DNA of 64,000 nt, from positions 36,392,501 through 36,456,500 of the forward strand of contig JAZHRO010000026.1 of NCBI GenBank assembly GCA_037157565.1. Direction: 5' to 3'. A program made the translations under genes and the position numbers. This stretch comes from Thalassia testudinum (taxonomy: Eukaryota; Streptophyta; Magnoliopsida; Alismatales; Hydrocharitaceae). The notes beneath the pieces were generated by a model, which had not been told where the DNA came from, did no database searches, and saw only the letters and a list, made by a program, of their open reading frames with translations. Of this stretch, positions 54,128 through 64,000 are shown one piece after another (the stretch's first letter is position 1; each line of letters starts with the position of its first letter).

Positions 54128-55118
54128 TTGATTTTACGAAAAAGAGGTGTAATTGCTTGCAATCCTCTAGAAGGCCCTTTGGACAAAATACCTAAGGAAA
54201 AACCTAGTCCAATTGAGCCTACTAGAATGGGTGAAAACCAAGCCAACGAATTTGAAAGATTTCACCAACAATTGCTTCAATTCCAACAAGCCCAACAGCA
54301 AATGCAAGAACTAATTGCGACACAAAAAGAGAATCAAAATCAAGAGCAACCCAAGCCCTTAAAGGGATTTTTATAATCCCTCAAACTACATTGCCGAACC
54401 CTTCATGTGGGTTCCACAAGTGGATGTCAATTTTGAAATCAAACTTGCCACCATAGCTCTATTGCCCCACTTTTGTGAACACAACTCTAAGAATCCTTTT
54501 CAACACCTTGAAGAATTTATAGCCATTAGTCAAACCATGAGGATCCAAAACATGAGTCATGACATCCTAAGAATGAAATTATTCCCTTTCCCCTTAAAGG
54601 AAAAAGCCAGTCATTGATATAGAATTATAGGGAAACACATCACCACTAGAGAAGAGCTAAGAAGTGCATTTGTAAAAAAAATTTTCCCCATAAGAAGAAC
54701 TAATGTCCTAAGGCAAGCAATAGCAACCTTCACACAACAATCGGGGAAACAAATACATGAAATTTGGGAATGATATATGGATTTAACAAGAAAATGTCCC
54801 TACCATGAGGTACCTAGATTGCACTTAGTGCAAATATTCTATCATGGGTTGAGTGAACAATTGAGAAATTTTGTTGATGCTTCGTGTGAAGGTAATTTCC
54901 AGATTAAAGGTGAGGATAGTGCCTTTGAATTATTTGAAAATATGAGTAAAAATTCCTTAAATCATGCCTCCATGAACACTTTGGGGAGTTCCAATCAACC
55001 AAATGATAGAATTTATGAGATCCAAGCTAACACAAGAAAGGTTGACATGGACCTGATTTATCAAAAACTATATAAGGTTGATTTGGTCACCAATAAATTG
55101 GATGAGCTTATAACCTAG
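54128..55118 (+). pseudogene. Athila-like gag
   Basis: Conceptual frames: FEIKLATIALLPHFCEHNSK, NPFQHLEEFIAISQTMRIQN, FPFPLKEKASH, then CPYHEVPRLHLVQIFYHGLS and VDASCEGNFQIKGEDSAFEL. These fit the retrotransposon gag of the Athila/Tat group (FYxGL, VDAAxGG). Three stops or shifts split it near 54376, 54617 and 54772. A Gln-rich N-terminal piece (QQLLQFQQAQQQ) precedes it. Confidence 0.78.
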
Positions 55119-56235
55119 ATCAAGAACCCCTTAGAGTCAAACCTTCAGGCACTCCACCAGGGAACATCACTTAACTCGTCCTCCTTTGCTTAAACTTGCT
55201 TAGGAGGGAGTCTGTTCATAATCTTGACTTAGCACCTCAATTGGGCCCTCACACATTGGGATCGCAATTCGCATATCCCTCGGGTTCTCCTTACACAACT
55301 ATCTCCTCTAATCCTATTCATGATTTTAAAGATGTTCAAGTAATCCAAGGGAACTCTAGATCCAATCTGTACTCCAACACATATAATCTAGTTTGTAATC
55401 ATACTAATTTCTCTTGGAAAAATCAAGGCTTGCAAGTGAACCAAACCAAACCTAATTATGTAAATCCAAACCCTTGTGGTACACCGAGCCAAGGTCAATT
55501 CCAAAATCAAGTTATTGCACCCCTGCCTAGTCAGAAAGACAACCACATTGAATAGATGATTCAAAGTCAGACCAAAATCATGAGTGATATGCAAACCACG
55601 ATGGTTTAGATGATGCAACACATGACTAATCAGTTTCAACAAACACTTAATGAATTCAAGAACCAATCGAACCACTTGAACAAAACTAGACAATTTGGGT
55701 CCCTACTAGCTCAACTTGTTCCCAATCCTAAGAATGTGCCACCAAAAGTGAACCCACCTCCTTATCCAAATGTGAACAAGTACCTAAACCAAGCCCAATT
55801 CCAAAACCAAGTTCACATGGCTAATCAAGCACCTCAAATGGCACAATAACCCACTCTAATTAACTAGGCTGCGATTTTGCATTCATAGCAGAATGCGAAT
55901 GTAGGGCAAAACTCTAATCCTCTAGTTAGATGTAATTCCATCACCTTAAGAAGTGGTCGGGTGACCAAGGACCTAGTTCAGAGTAAGGGGAATGAACCTA
56001 TTATGATTGAGGAACAAGAATTTGAAGATGAAACTGATTGTGAACTCCCAAAAGAACTAATGCCCAAGGATGTTTCTCCTCATGTACCATTTCTTGATGC
56101 CTTGAGGAGAGGATCAAAGAAGAAAACCACTAGCAATGAGGAACTATTGGAACTTTTCAAACAAGTGCATATTAATATTCCCCTTATTGAAGTAATAAAG
56201 CATGTTTTGGCCTATGCTAAGTTTTTGGAGGAATT
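55119..56235 (+). pseudogene. Athila-like gag C-terminal and linker region
   Basis: Gln/Asn/Pro-rich frames (55196-55555, 55610-55849) then an acidic/lysine region (EEQEFEDETDCELPKELMPK, VPFLDALRRGSKKKTTSNEE) like the stretch before the Athila protease, where KFxxFLxxLxxxxxxxPFxEAL is usual. Broken by several stops. Confidence 0.65.
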
Positions 56236-56720
56236 ATGCACCAGAAGCATAGGACTAGGACCAAACTACCTCGAAAGGTCATCCTCTCTGAGCAACCTAC
56301 TTCTATCATCTTGAGAAAGCTCCCTCGAAAGATGAAAGATCTAGGTACCCCCTTGGTTTCATGTGTGATTGGTGATTTAACTTTTGACAAGGCTTTGGTA
56401 GACTTGGGGGCATCCATTAACCTCTTGCCAACATTGATTTATGAGAAATTTGGATTCAGGGAGCTTAAACCCACCTCAGTTACTCTCCAACTGGCTAACT
56501 GATTTGTGGAAAGCCCACGAGGAGTGTTGGAAGATGTTATTGCTTGGGTAAATGAATTTTATATTCCTATGGACTTTCTTGTATTAGACATGGAAATTCC
56601 CAAACAAATAAGATTTGCCCCAATTATCTTGGAAAGACCATTCCTTTACGAATCTGGGGATATGGAAATTGCCTTTGAGGATTAGAAGATGAATATAAAT
56701 ATTTTCAAGGCATCAAGGAA
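56236..56720 (+). pseudogene. Athila-like aspartic protease
   Basis: LPRKVILSEQPTSIILRKLP, then DLGTPLVSCVIGDLTFDKAL, VDLGASINLLPTLIYEKFGF. The active site D-L-G-A-S (not D-S-G) is characteristic of Athila/Tat proteases. After a stop at 56502: PRGVLEDVIAWVNEFYIPMD, FLVLDMEIPKQI. Confidence 0.88.
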
Positions 56721-57119
56721 TTTCCATGAATAAGTTGGATGCTATATGATTGAGGAGATAAGTCAAGTAGAGGAGATCTTAGAAGAACACACACAACTCT
56801 ACTTTGCAAATGATCCATTAGAAACCTGCTTGACTCAATCTCACAATGATAGCTTGGAAGAGAATTCTTACCTACACTTACCTCAAAGAGATGAATAGCC
56901 TATTGAATGCACCACCTACACTTACCCCACCATTAGTCCATCAAGTAGAAAAGTTACTTGAATTCAATATTGAACCTCTAATGCCCTCAATACAATCCCC
57001 ACCTTAACTAGAATTGAAGCCCCTGCTCAATTCTCTCAAGTATGTTTCCTTAGGACCAAATCAAACTTTACCTGTGATTATTAGTTTTAAGCTAGTGAAG
57101 GAACAAGAAGATAAATTGA

Positions 57120-57695
57120 CTGAGGTATTAAGGAACATAAAATTACAATTGGATGGTCGATAGAAAATCTTAGGGGAATTAGCCCCTCTAATTGCACTCA
57201 TCATATATACATTGAGGATGGATCGAAACCAATACTTAATCCTAATATGCAAGTGGTTGTGAAGAAATGGATCATTAAGTGGCTAGACACTGAGATCATT
57301 TACCCTATATCTGATAGCCCTTGAGTCAGTCCAATTCAAGTTGTATCCAAGATAGCTAGACTTATTGTAGTTACAAATAATAAGGGTAAATCTATCGCAA
57401 CCTGAAATGCAACTTCATGGAGGGTTTGCATTGATTATAAAAAAGTAAAGTCAGCCACTAAGAAGGATCATTTCCTCCTACCCTTCATAGATCAAATCCT
57501 AAAAAGAGTACTAGTAGGAAGGAAGTTTATTGCTTCCTTAATGGGTACTCAGGATATCACCAAGTTGTGATCAACCTTGAAGACTAAGAAAAGACCACTT
57601 TCACATGTCCCTATAGAACTTTTGCATTTCCTAGAATGTTCGGTCCATGTAATGCATCTGCCACATTCCAAAGATGTATTATGGCTGATGCACGA
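57120..57695 (+). pseudogene. Athila-like reverse transcriptase, truncated
   Basis: IGWSIENLRGISPSNCTHHI, NPNMQVVVKKWIIKWLDTEI, IYPISDSP, stop, VSPIQVVSK, WRVCIDYKKVKSATKKDHFL, LPFIDQILKR, and near 57640-57690 an F-G-P-C-N-A-S-A-T-F-Q-R-C block. RT breaks off before the catalytic Y-x-D-D. The sequence after 57696 belongs to another repeat. Confidence 0.88.
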
Positions 57696-57836
57696 AAAAT
57701 TTGTGAGAATGTAGGTTTGAAAAACATGTCGTCATAGTTGCGAATAATCGTGATCAAATAAATAACCAGATGTTGAGTTCGGGTCGAATACAGGGAGGCT
57801 ACGTTTGATTTTTGGGAAAATCCACGAGAGTTTATT
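57696..57836 (-). repeat. Fragment of Athila-like LTR (terminal part)
   Basis: TTTGAAAAACATGTCGTCATAG and 'GGGTCGAATACAGGGAGGC' correspond to the start of the 61330-63002 block in the same orientation, so it is the 3' end of a minus-strand LTR. It abuts the truncated RT on one side and a Ty3 LTR-like block on the other. Confidence 0.65.
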
Positions 57837-60800
57837 TGTAATGACCCAAATTTGTAATACCCTGAATGGGCTAATTAAAAAGCTTAATTGATTTCTTAAT
57901 GCAAGATTAAGAGCTTTGGGAACCTTAATTTAATAATAATAGCCTTGGAATTAGACAAATCCTTTAAGTTATTAACAAAATATTAATAAGTGAAAAGTTA
58001 AGGGGTTATTTGTTAAGAAACTTACTTTAGAGGTCATTCTTGGAGGGCAAGAAAGAAGTAGAGGGACTCCTTTGAAAATTATCCACCCCTTATATAAGAG
58101 ATAGAGGGAATTAAAAATAAAAAAAACCTCATTGCCTCCTCCATCTGTCGGCTGTTGTGGAGATTGCTGTTGTTGTTGTCGTAGTTGTTGCTGCTGTTGG
58201 AGTTGCTGGTGTTGCTATTGTCGCTGTCGCGACTATTACTGCTGCTGTGATGTTGTTGGGGTTGCTACTTCATGAGGAGAAGAAGGAGAAGGAGAGGAAG
58301 AAGGTGTGCTGCTGCAGTTGGTGTTGCTGCTGTGGTCGTTGTTGTTGTTGTTGCTGCTACTGCTGCTATGTGTGAGGCAAAGTGGAGGAGAAGGGCTCCT
58401 CATCACAGGTAGGGTCTATTCTCTTGTTTCATTCTCTTGTTCCCATGACTTGAAGTAGCCAAAAAGTGATGTTTTTGGTCTAAAATTTCATGTTGCATAT
58501 GAAATGGTAGAGATTTTTCCCCTTTGGTTTCATTCTTTTGGTTTCCATGTTTATGGGTGACAAAGGGGAGGGTTTTGATCAAAATAGCTGGGTAGGCCTA
58601 TAGGTAACTCGAGGGGTGTTTGGCCTTGTGAACTGGGCTAAGAGATAAACAACTGAGGGTGCCCAATACCGGTACCTATCACCAGTACCAATACTGGTTG
58701 GAACTTGTAAATTGATACTGGGGTTACCCAGTACCGGTACTAAAGTTTAGTATCGATACTGGCTGGCCGAGTTGAGTTTGATGACAAAATTTACAAAATC
58801 CATGTGGTTGTATGTGGTTATAAATTGAATTCAGGTTGTAAACAATAATTCTTTGGGTAAAGGTTTTTGTGAGTGGTTTTTGGTTGTTAGGAACTCATCC
58901 TGAACTTAGATGCAGTTCTGAGTGGGTTATCCGATGTTTGACAATCCATTAGGCGTCTGATACCCTTGATCTTGACGTCTAATCCCTTGGTTAGACGTCC
59001 CTGCAACTTGATTGCAGTTCCATGGACTAAGTCCTAGCGATTGGATGTTTGATATTACATCGAGCATCCAATATGCTCGATTCGAGTGTCTAACCCAGGA
59101 ATCAGCTGGTCACCGGTAGTTGCCGGTAGTGGGATGTTATTCTTGGACGTCTGACACCTGATGCTAGATGCCCTATTTGAGACTCGTGGTTCCGTTTCTC
59201 ACATAATTTTTCCACAGGGATCAAGAACTTAATCTAATTAGTTAAATCCTGGTATGGTAACCCTGAATGTAAGCTAAAAATCCTTGTTAGCATCTAATGT
59301 TAGAAAACTTGGATTTTGGGCATAATTAGGACCCAAGGTGGTTGGTCCTAAATGGAAATAAAACAGACCTTTTAGTGGTACAAATCCTAATTTGGAAACA
59401 ATAAAGAGAAGATTTTAAAGTGAATGCATGAAGCCATGTTGCCAGGATACCCGCGAGGCCAAAGTGTGTGGTATAAACTAAACCTATGGGTCATGGTAAA
59501 GGTATAGAAACCCTAACGGGCTAGGTAAGCGCAGTTCTATAATGGAGGGATGAAGGTTCCATTAATAACTTTTGTAATAATAAAGATATAGGGTCCAAAC
59601 CATATGTTGCTGAGGGTACTCCTGTACCTAGTGTAGGTCCTTGGTAAGGAGGGGATCGGCTCTAGAATTGGGCTGCAAATATGGGTTTTATATGAATCTT
59701 TACCCTTGCATGGGTCCAGCTATCTTGAGAGGTCACGGGACGTACCCACCTCTTTGTGAATCATATAATTTGGGCAATCCAAATGGAGTGTTAACCCTTG
59801 TTTTCCTTTAATTCTTTAGGTTCTTTCATGCTGGTAAATGCTGAAATGGTTTTCCCAAGTGGGTGGTGTTAAAGGAAAAACATGGGAAATCAAACGAAAG
59901 GTTGAAGCTAGGGACTGCATGCTGCAAACACCCATACTAGTAGTGATGGCAGGTATTGGTACTTGTTGAATCGGAATAAGCTAAAAAGGAACTTAAGTCT
60001 GGTATTGAAGGCACCTTGTATCGGTACTAGTGGCCTGTACCGATACTGCATGAGTTCAGTAGCCATGGCAGGGGGGTGCCCAGCATCGGTACCTAAGACT
60101 AGGATCGGTGCTGGTGTACTCGTTTTACATTGTTGAACTCTAAGAAGAGATAAATTGAATAGATTGGGTTAAGGGTGAAATATTAATATTGAGATCAAGG
60201 ATCTCTTGGATTCGAAGTACAGATCTGGGTGTGTATTGGTGGTTTAGATTATAGAGGATTTGGGGGTGCAAAACCCTGGTTTCGGGCATTAGAGGCAGGT
60301 TTTGCAGTCCTGAATTGGACAGGCAATTTGACCTAGCGATAGGTCAGGATTACCTAATAATAGGTGTATGTTGTTTGAGTTTACTAGAGATAAGTAACTG
60401 GTCCCTAACATTAGACAGTTGTTGAATGCATTAATTGGCCTGAAACTGGCTGATTCTAATACTAAAAATCCCATGAAGTGATAAACCTAATTTGGGGGTT
60501 TAGTAGGTACCCCAATGGGCAAGATTGAATGGATAAAATTGCAATGAGACCCTAAATGGGTAAAGCATGTGGGTACATGTACATGCACCTATAAGTGGAG
60601 TGTGAAGTGATGGTAACACCATCATTCATCATAACTAACTTGAATTAGTTGGAATCAAGAGATAAATACTCTTAAATGATTGTCTGAGGACCACTATTCC
60701 ATTTTAATATGATTTGAGGAGAAGACAATAAAATAGGGTTAATTTACTGTTTCAACAGCACATCACAAATGTAGATTAATCATGGGATTACTCAATGGTT

Positions 60801-61329
60801 AATTAAAGGTCAAATAAACAGAAAAGACCAAGTGGGCTTACATTGACAGAATTAGGGTTTCACGCATTTCGAGGCCAAAATAGGATTGAAAGCCCTAATT
60901 ATTAGCCCCACTTAAATTGGAGGGTTCTGTTCAGGATAAAATTAATATAAACCTTCTAAAATTTATAGAAAAATATTCTAAGAGGTTTGGTACCTTTGGT
61001 TTGACCATCTAAACCCATTTTGACTTACAACAGAGTTTCAAATGGGAATTTGCTTTGATTTGGGCTTTTGTGTAATTTACCCAGTCAAACATGGTCAAAA
61101 CTCAAATCCAAGTACTCTATTAGATTCCTTGGATCTAAATTAGGTTAAGACTCAAAATTTGGGCCCAATCAGAGTCTATCTTGACCTAGTTTGCAATTTA
61201 GTCCCTATGATCTCTATTTCTCTCACTTAAACCCCTAGGTTTCGATTTTATTGCAAATAGGGCCCTAACTTTCTCATCGTTCTTGCAATTAGGTTCCTGC
61301 TGTTGAACGCACGAGTTGCTACACTAACA
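57837..61329 (+). repeat. Ty3 LTR-like block with clustered short motifs
   Basis: Begins TGTAATGACCCAAATTTGTAAT, a common opening of Ty3 chromovirus LTRs, and has no coding frames. It carries GACGTCT-like words at 58960-59165 as in element E, and clusters of GGTACTGGT/ACCGGTACT words at 58665-58780 and 59950-60125. The right boundary near 61329 is set only by the start of the next LTR; the exact end and a target duplication were not found, so it may be an LTR plus other sequence. Confidence 0.5.
58150..58375 (+). repeat. (TGY/GTT)n trinucleotide-rich tract
   Basis: Imperfect GTTGTTGTT/TGCTGCTG triplets over about 220 bp, interrupted by a GAAGAAGGAGAAGGAG purine patch near 58276-58303. The open frame through it gives runs of Val, Ala and Cys and is a low-complexity artefact. 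Confidence 0.85.
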
Positions 61330-63002
61330 TGTTTGGCTTTGAAAACCTATCGTCGTAGTATGAAAGCAAAGAACTCATGTTCAACAAATAAAATTTATAC
61401 CGGAATAAAAATCCTGGGTCGAATACAGGGAGGCGGACGTTTCATTTAAAAACATGCGTTTGATTTATTTGTCACGAAGTAAATTAATTGATTAGAACTA
61501 TCTAACTATTTACAATAAATAGAAGAGAGAGAGAATATTACAAACAAAAACCAAAAAGAGATAAAGAATGAACATGGAATTTTATCATCAGAAAGATTGT
61601 TTGTTACACTAGAAAGAGAAAAAATGATTACACTAGAAAGCAGTAAATTTACTCTAGAAAGTAGTAAATCTATTCTAGAAAGCAATAAAAAGAATGGGGA
61701 GAGAGATATCCTCCTCGACGGTCGCTTGGAGGACGAGCCAGACGGGACGACGCTTGGACGAAGGAGGACGGAGCAAGACGAAGGAGGACGAAGCAGAAGA
61801 ACGGGAACGGGGTAGCACGTCGTTGTCGTCGCGGGATCCGCTTCCGAAAGGGGGACGAAAAATTGACTTTATCTCGCCAGAAGCATCCCGAGTGTGGGAC
61901 AAGCTTCTCTTGAGCTTTGGAGAGGGAGAGAAGAGAAGGAAGGGATGAGAATTTCTTGTGGAGGGGGTCTCCTTTTATATTTGCAAGGAGTGGGGGCAAT
62001 TTGGTCATTACAACTCTAAAAAATTAATTCAGGACCTTTAGTGACGGATAAAACCGTCACTAAAAGTCTGAACATGGCCGTAGTGGGCGACGCGCACGTG
62101 CCCGCTCGCCTTCCGCTCCTCAATGCACGTTCACGTACTTTAAGTCTCGATCGTTTGATCGCGAGATCGAACGGCTGAGATGCATCCATTGCTCGCCTCA
62201 GCCACATGCCTCATCGCGTGTGATGCCGCGTCTTCGCCGCGCGTCTAATAGCATGTGAGCGCTATTGGGCGTGCACAGCCATTCGATGACAATTCGACGC
62301 TCCTCGCGCCTGCTTGCCGGCGCCCCCTCGCCTGCACCCTGCGATTCGAACGCGCTTCTGAAGGCGGTTGAGCGCCTTATCCATTGCGCTACGCGCGTGG
62401 ATGGGCGGGCGGCCGAACTTTTGAACACGCAATTAGGACCGTTGGATCAAGATCCAACGACCCAGATCGCACGTTGGATTTCCTTTGGAGAGGCAACGGC
62501 ATTCTTGAGGGCCGGTTGGATGGCTGAGATGGCGTCGCATGGCGCCATCTTGGCCGCCATCTTCTGGATGATGTAGATGGTGCCACGGGTGTCAGATTGA
62601 GTCGATTTTCGCACTGTTAGGCTGTGATCATCGATCCGAATCCATCCGTGCGGTCGGATTTGTCGTTTGAAGTGTGGATTCACACCATCTTGGCCCTTGA
62701 TCTTCTAGGGTTCCCCAATCACTATCTGATGCTACATATGTCTGATTAGGGCGATCTTAGAGTCGTTGAACTCCAATCGTTGCCCTGATCACATCTGTAC
62801 GGTTGGATCTTCGATCCGAGGCCCTGACAAAAAGTTTGCCCTGTCCATGAACATAAAAGGAGATAATTAACCTCCATTTTATTCAAACTACTCTAAATGC
62901 AAGATGATGCATGTTATGCAATATTTATAGCATGCAATGCAGTCTTATACTTAAGAACATGCATAAATAGACATCTTAAGTAGTCTAAACATGTTTACAT
63001 CA
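61330..63002 (-). repeat. 3' LTR of a minus-strand Athila-like element
   Basis: About 1,673 bp. On the minus strand it starts TGATGTAAACATG at 63002 and ends ...GCCAAACA at 61330. It is the same family as the solo LTR at 15066-16792. Next to its start, at 63003-63020, lies the minus-strand polypurine tract AGATAGGCATGGGGGTA, the usual Athila/Tat form, so this is a 3' LTR and the element body continues to the right, beyond the window. Confidence 0.83.
62331..62400 (-). other. tRNA(Arg)-like sequence in the Athila-like LTR
   Basis: On the minus strand: GCGCGTAGCGCAATGGATAA, GGCGCTCAACCGCC, TTCAGAAGCGC, GTTCGAATCGCAGGG. The D-arm is perfect (AGCGC pairs with GCGCT around AATGGATAAG), the A-box fits TRGCNNAAYGG and the B-box GTTCGAATC is intact. 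The anticodon and acceptor stems do not pair fully, so it is a tRNA-derived or tRNA-like insert, not a working tRNA gene. Confidence 0.6.
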
Positions 63003-64000
63003 TACCCCCATGCCTATCTTTTGCTAGTCCCTAGCAAAAACTATAAGCTATTTATAGAAGAATTAAGTTGGATTATTTGGGTATGAGTTATTTTCAGTCA
63101 TTAAGAAAATGTCTACTTAGGATCTGAACTTTCAAAGACACAACAGTGCCTAAGTATCTGCCAAAATGCAGACCGCCTCAAGCCCTCGCCTTATTCAAAG
63201 AAAATTTTATTTTTCTCTTTTTTCCTCTTTTCTAATTGTTTTTTGGATTTTCAAGTTTTAGGGTTTAAGAGTGGCTTTCTACGGCCATTCAACTCACCCA
63301 AGATTTGATGAGAACCCTAAGTTCTAAGCATCTTATTGTGAATGTGATAGACTCGTTGACCGGCAGTTAAAATAGACTTCAGATTTCTACGCCTCTAGGT
63401 GACCTAAAAAGGAATTCTACCTAAAGGTATATCTTTACAACCGGTAGCTTTCTCCCTACTTTTATTTCTTTATGGGGTCAACACAAGGGTGAATCCAGTG
63501 TATATCTCCCTGGTTTATTCTACTTCTCCGCTTCTTCCTAAGTGTTTTGGGAATTTTCAGTGCTTTTATTAAGCTGGGCTCTGGACAACCGGTCGATGAG
63601 CTGTTACCACCGACAACTTGCCAGCCATACTCGTGCGGTGAAGTGTGGCTTATTTCTTTTGTTTTCTCCTTTTCTTTTCTTTTCTTTTTGACTTTTTTTT
63701 TTTTTAAGTAGGTGGCTTCTATGGTCTAAGATTTACCTAAAGGCAACAAGAAAAGAATGGTCCAGTGATTAGGCTCTTGGCAACCTACCTATGGGCTATT
63801 ACCCACGATAACTTGCCAGCCATATCACCCTAGAAGGTTCATTAGCTACCAAATTTCCGTTAAAATTATCGAACAACGAGTCAGTGACAAGATAGTGTGT
63901 AGATGCTAAAAACTCAAAGTTCCCTCAAATCAGAGGGCGGGTTGATAAGTCGTGTACTTATCATCCAAACTTATTTACTCCAATTAAAATAGAATTTATG
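63003..64000 (-). mobile_element. Internal 3' end of the minus-strand Athila-like element (runs off the window)
   Basis: Starts with the polypurine tract and contains T-rich non-coding sequence with CTTGCCAGCCATA repeated at about 63618 and 63815 and a polyT tract near 63690-63705. This is the long untranslated region between pol and the 3' LTR seen in Athila/Tat elements. No coding frame is visible. Confidence 0.65.

Noticed and set aside
58157..58375. Val/Ala/Cys-rich 72-codon frame as a membrane or cysteine-rich peptide
   Set aside because: A trinucleotide low-complexity tract inside an LTR-like block.
62331..62400. Functional tRNA(Arg) gene
   Set aside because: The D-arm and boxes are good but anticodon and T-stems do not pair fully and the block is embedded in an LTR.
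1..64000. CRISPR array, bacterial operon or prophage-like system
   Set aside because: No regularly spaced direct repeats and no prokaryotic gene organisation; introns and LTR elements show plant nuclear DNA.

Overview
The window is plant nuclear DNA: U2-type introns, tRNA-iMet-primed Copia and Ty3/Gypsy LTR retrotransposons, Athila-like LTRs, a hAT element and a Pack-MULE-like element. It comes from a flowering plant with a repeat-rich genome and very long introns; the species cannot be named from the sequence alone.

The only intact host gene I can support is on the minus strand. It is an IQ67-domain (IQD) calmodulin-binding protein of the IQD29-32 type. I assembled it from six coding exons whose splice sites and phases all agree: 49611-49691, 40307-40633, 30971-31162, 12667-12747, 8369-9515 and 5604-5635. 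Together they give 1,860 nt, or 619 residues plus a stop, ending in the family's usual W-R-R. The coding span is about 44 kb. A probable 5'-UTR exon (50718 to about 51015) and a TATA box near 51045 extend the gene to about 51 kb. The exons are about 4% of the span; the introns are mostly mobile elements.

Intron by intron in gene order (right to left on the map): intron 1 (40634-49610) holds an internally deleted Copia (41498-45998) with a hAT element inside, plus older Copia debris. Intron 2 (31163-40306) holds a Ty3/Gypsy element with 2.7-kb LTRs (31620-39945). Intron 3 (12748-30970) is a nest: a minus-strand Copia (12847-30524) was hit by two plus-strand Copias (13741-19705 and 19821-26875), and each of those later received a Ty3-type solo LTR (15066-16792 and 21398-24049). 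Intron 4 (9516-12666) holds an element with long terminal inverted repeats. Intron 5 (5636-8368) holds a 2.1-kb non-autonomous LTR element.

Outside the gene, 1-5603 is AT-rich 3' flank with a Copia relic. A MULE (51096-52359) sits about 40 bp upstream of the TATA box, with a 9-bp target duplication and a fragment resembling a glyoxal-oxidase-like gene. Further right are a decayed Athila-like gag-protease-RT (54.1-57.7 kb), a long Ty3 LTR-like block (57.8-61.3 kb), and the 3' LTR of a minus-strand Athila-like element that runs off the right edge.

No autonomous transposon looks able to code for its own movement. Every pol has stops, frameshifts or deletions, while the six IQD exons are free of lesions.
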